Source of the DNA: Halobacillus litoralis
GTDB taxonomy: Bacteria; Bacillota; Bacilli; Bacillales; Halobacillaceae
Reading direction: 5' to 3'
DNA: 64,000 nt
Assembly: GCF_020524085.2 (NCBI RefSeq)
Contig: NZ_CP129016.1
Span: forward strand, 5,001-69,000
Notes under the pieces: model-generated
Databases searched by the model: none
What the model was told of the DNA's origin: nothing
The model's input: the letters and a program-made list of their open reading frames with translations, nothing else
Shown here: in pieces, positions 62,650 through 64,000 of the stretch
Numbering within the stretch: the first letter of the stretch is position 1
How the letters are laid out: every line of letters begins with the position of its first letter
Translations under genes and position numbers: made by a program

Positions 62650-63234
62650 TCAAGGTATAAAGGCTTTCACGCGGTTTTGGATGACATTTTTCAATAATTG
62701 CTTCCCTTCACCTGTACCAATAGACTCCGGGTGGAATTGAACCCCCTCAATAGGAAAAGTGAGGTGGCGTATCCCCATCAATTCCCCTTCGACGGTTGAA
62801 GCCGTTACTTCAAAACACTCCGGCAAATCAGAAAGCTCTACAATCAATGAATGATAGCGCATTGCCTCCATCGGATTGCTTAACCCTTCATAAATCCCTT
62901 TTCCATCATGGAAAATACGAGAGCTTTTGCCGTGCATCAATTTCTCCGAGCGTACGACACTTCCTCCGAACACTTGAGCTATTGCCTGATGACCAAGACA
63001 AACACCAAAGATAGGAATGTCTCCTTTGAATCGGTCGATGACATCCAGGGTCATCGGGGTTTCACCTGGGGAACACGGCCCTGGTGAAAGGAAAATTAAG
63101 TCCGGGCTCAGTTCTTCTATTTCCTCTATTACTACCTCATCATTTCTCTTCACAATGACTTCTTCTCCAAGCTCTCCAAGATACTGGACGAGATTGTAGG
63201 TGAAAGAGTCATAGTGGTCGATCATATAGATCAC
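62650..63234 (-). CDS. anthranilate / aminodeoxychorismate synthase glutamine amidotransferase (TrpG/PabA)
   Basis: 194 residues, class I glutamine amidotransferase. Nucleophile Cys in PIFGVCLGHQAIAQ, His and Glu in EGVQFHPESIGTGEG, and IDHYDSFTYNLVQYL at the start. Starts at GTG (63234), nine bases after AGGAG; the next ATG (63225) lacks a close ribosome site. It follows trpA by 31 nt; the product may serve both anthranilate and folate routes, as in Bacillus subtilis where PabA is amphibolic. I leave the symbol open for that reason. Confidence 0.92.
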   Translation of the reverse strand: MIYMIDHYDSFTYNLVQYLGELGEEVIVKRNDEVVIEEIEELSPDLIFLSPGPCSPGETPMTLDVIDRFKGDIPIFGVCLGHQAIAQVFGGSVVRSEKLMHGKSSRIFHDGKGIYEGLSNPMEAMRYHSLIVELSDLPECFEVTASTVEGELMGIRHLTFPIEGVQFHPESIGTGEGKQLLKNVIQNRVKAFIP

Positions 63235-63265
63235 TCTGCTCCACTCCTCTCAGCTCTATCAAAAC

Positions 63266-64000
63266 TTACTGAACGAGTGCTCTTATTTCATTGGTGAAAT
63301 GTTTGAGAGCTTCGTCCATTTTACCTTTTTCAATATTTTCAAGCTCCGCTTCGATCAATCGAATGATTTTACTTCCAATGATGACGCCGTCTGCATGATC
63401 TCTCACAAGTCGAACATGATCATTCGTTGATATACCGAACCCGACAGCTACTGGAACTTGGCTGTGCTGTCTTACTTTTTCAATGAAGGTCAAAGCTTCG
63501 GCAGACATTTCTTTTCTCTCTCCTGTTACTCCCAGAGAAGAAACACAATATAGAAAACCTTTCGCATGTTCCGCAATCTGCTTGATCCTTTGATCTGAGT
63601 TAGGGGCAACGAGGGATATAAATTCGATGCCTTTTTCTTCTGACTGGTTACGAATTTCCTCACTTTCTTCAAATGGGAGATCGGGTATAAGAAGCCCTTC
63701 GACTCCATTATGTTCTAATAGTTTAAAGAATTCCTCATGCCCGATTTGAAGAACAGGGTTGTAATAAGTGAAAATCACAACTGGAATTTCGAGTCCATGT
63801 TCTCGCAACTTCGGAACAAGCTCAATGGCTTTACGTAAAGACATTCCTGACTTCAATGCACGTTGAGCTGCTCTTTGTATCGTCGGTCCGTCCGCAAGTG
63901 GATCCGAATAAGGGACACCCAACTCTAAAACATCCGCACCTTCTTCCTGCAAACGCAAAGCGAATTGAATCGTCAATTCCGGACTAGGGTCTCCAGCTAC
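63266..64000 (-). CDS. trpA: tryptophan synthase alpha chain (partial, N-terminus beyond window)
   Basis: The open frame reaches the edge of the window, where VAGDPSPELTIQFALRL continues in frame; about 20-25 N-terminal residues are missing. 244 residues here. Active Glu in LELGVPYSDPLADGPTIQRAAQ (with the catalytic Asp in SDPLADG), GLLIPDLPFEES, VAVGFGISTNDHV and DGVIIGSKII. TIM barrel that cleaves indoleglycerol phosphate and passes indole to TrpB. The upstream gene should be trpB. Confidence 0.97.
   Translation of the reverse strand, partial: VAGDPSPELTIQFALRLQEEGADVLELGVPYSDPLADGPTIQRAAQRALKSGMSLRKAIELVPKLREHGLEIPVVIFTYYNPVLQIGHEEFFKLLEHNGVEGLLIPDLPFEESEEIRNQSEEKGIEFISLVAPNSDQRIKQIAEHAKGFLYCVSSLGVTGERKEMSAEALTFIEKVRQHSQVPVAVGFGISTNDHVRLVRDHADGVIIGSKIIRLIEAELENIEKGKMDEALKHFTNEIRALVQ

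Overview
This window comes from a low-to-moderate GC, endospore-forming Firmicute of the family Bacillaceae. Evidence for that includes small acid-soluble spore proteins (SspE, SspK), a YteA-type protein, a YjcZ-type peptide, T-box, preQ1 and GlcT leaders, and a gene order that follows the Bacillus subtilis yfh-yga-perR-rrnD region almost gene for gene. Many proteins are acidic and there is a sodium symporter, so a halotolerant genus such as Halobacillus is a reasonable guess, but that is inference. Nothing looks like a prophage, plasmid, transposase or CRISPR array.

Layout. 1-2500: the start of an rRNA operon read leftwards (partial 23S, short spacer without tRNA, complete 16S, three tandem promoters). 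2540-12770: ygxA, ygzB, perR, cobalamin adenosyltransferase, a hydroxyacid dehydrogenase, bcp, a K+ channel, a YjcZ peptide, gsaB, an aromatic-acid-exporter-like gene, an ABC exporter and ygaC (oxidative stress, haem precursor and export functions). 13559-18663: sspE, a LysM/NlpC-P60 cell-wall hydrolase with a frameshift, yfhS, mutY, yfhP, yfhJ, sspK, a YpzG-like peptide and yfhH. 19573-23006: ptsH, ptsG and glcT with their antitermination leader. 23196-28129: HAD phosphatase, recX, yfhF, two short-chain dehydrogenases (one more lies at 18754) and an amidohydrolase.

28207-31531 is the most unusual stretch: a class F-like sortase with its own DUF4397 substrate under a promoter with paired TTGTACAA palindromes, a GNAT gene behind a tRNA-like, mutually exclusive hairpin leader, a cluster of DnaA boxes, and an RsiV-like secreted protein. 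31686-39314 is a sulfur region: a probable sulfonate ABC transporter and the methionine-to-cysteine operon yrrT-luxS-mccA-mccB, both with CymR-like half-sites. 39482-51184: DEAD-box helicase, LysM-M14 peptidase, argG-argH under an arginine T-box, queC-queD-queE under a preQ1 riboswitch, YqaE, a PAP2 phosphatase and an oxalate/formate-type MFS transporter. 51364-58111: a branched-chain-amino-acid-type ABC transporter operon that includes an acyl-CoA ligase broken by two frameshifts. 58445-64000: tRNA-Ala, a chemoreceptor, a sodium:solute symporter, and the end of a trp operon (trpA partial, trpG/pabA).

The strongest non-genic signal is a family of four ~530-565-bp repeats (12889, 35555, 40700, 46027). 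Each copy is an inverted duplication of one ~120-nt structured module around a linker hairpin, with matching termini. The copies fall into two subtypes whose differences include paired, base-pair-preserving changes, which suggests selection on a folded RNA or DNA structure. Four single-base insertions in homopolymer runs break three otherwise good genes; they are either sequencing errors or slippage sites.
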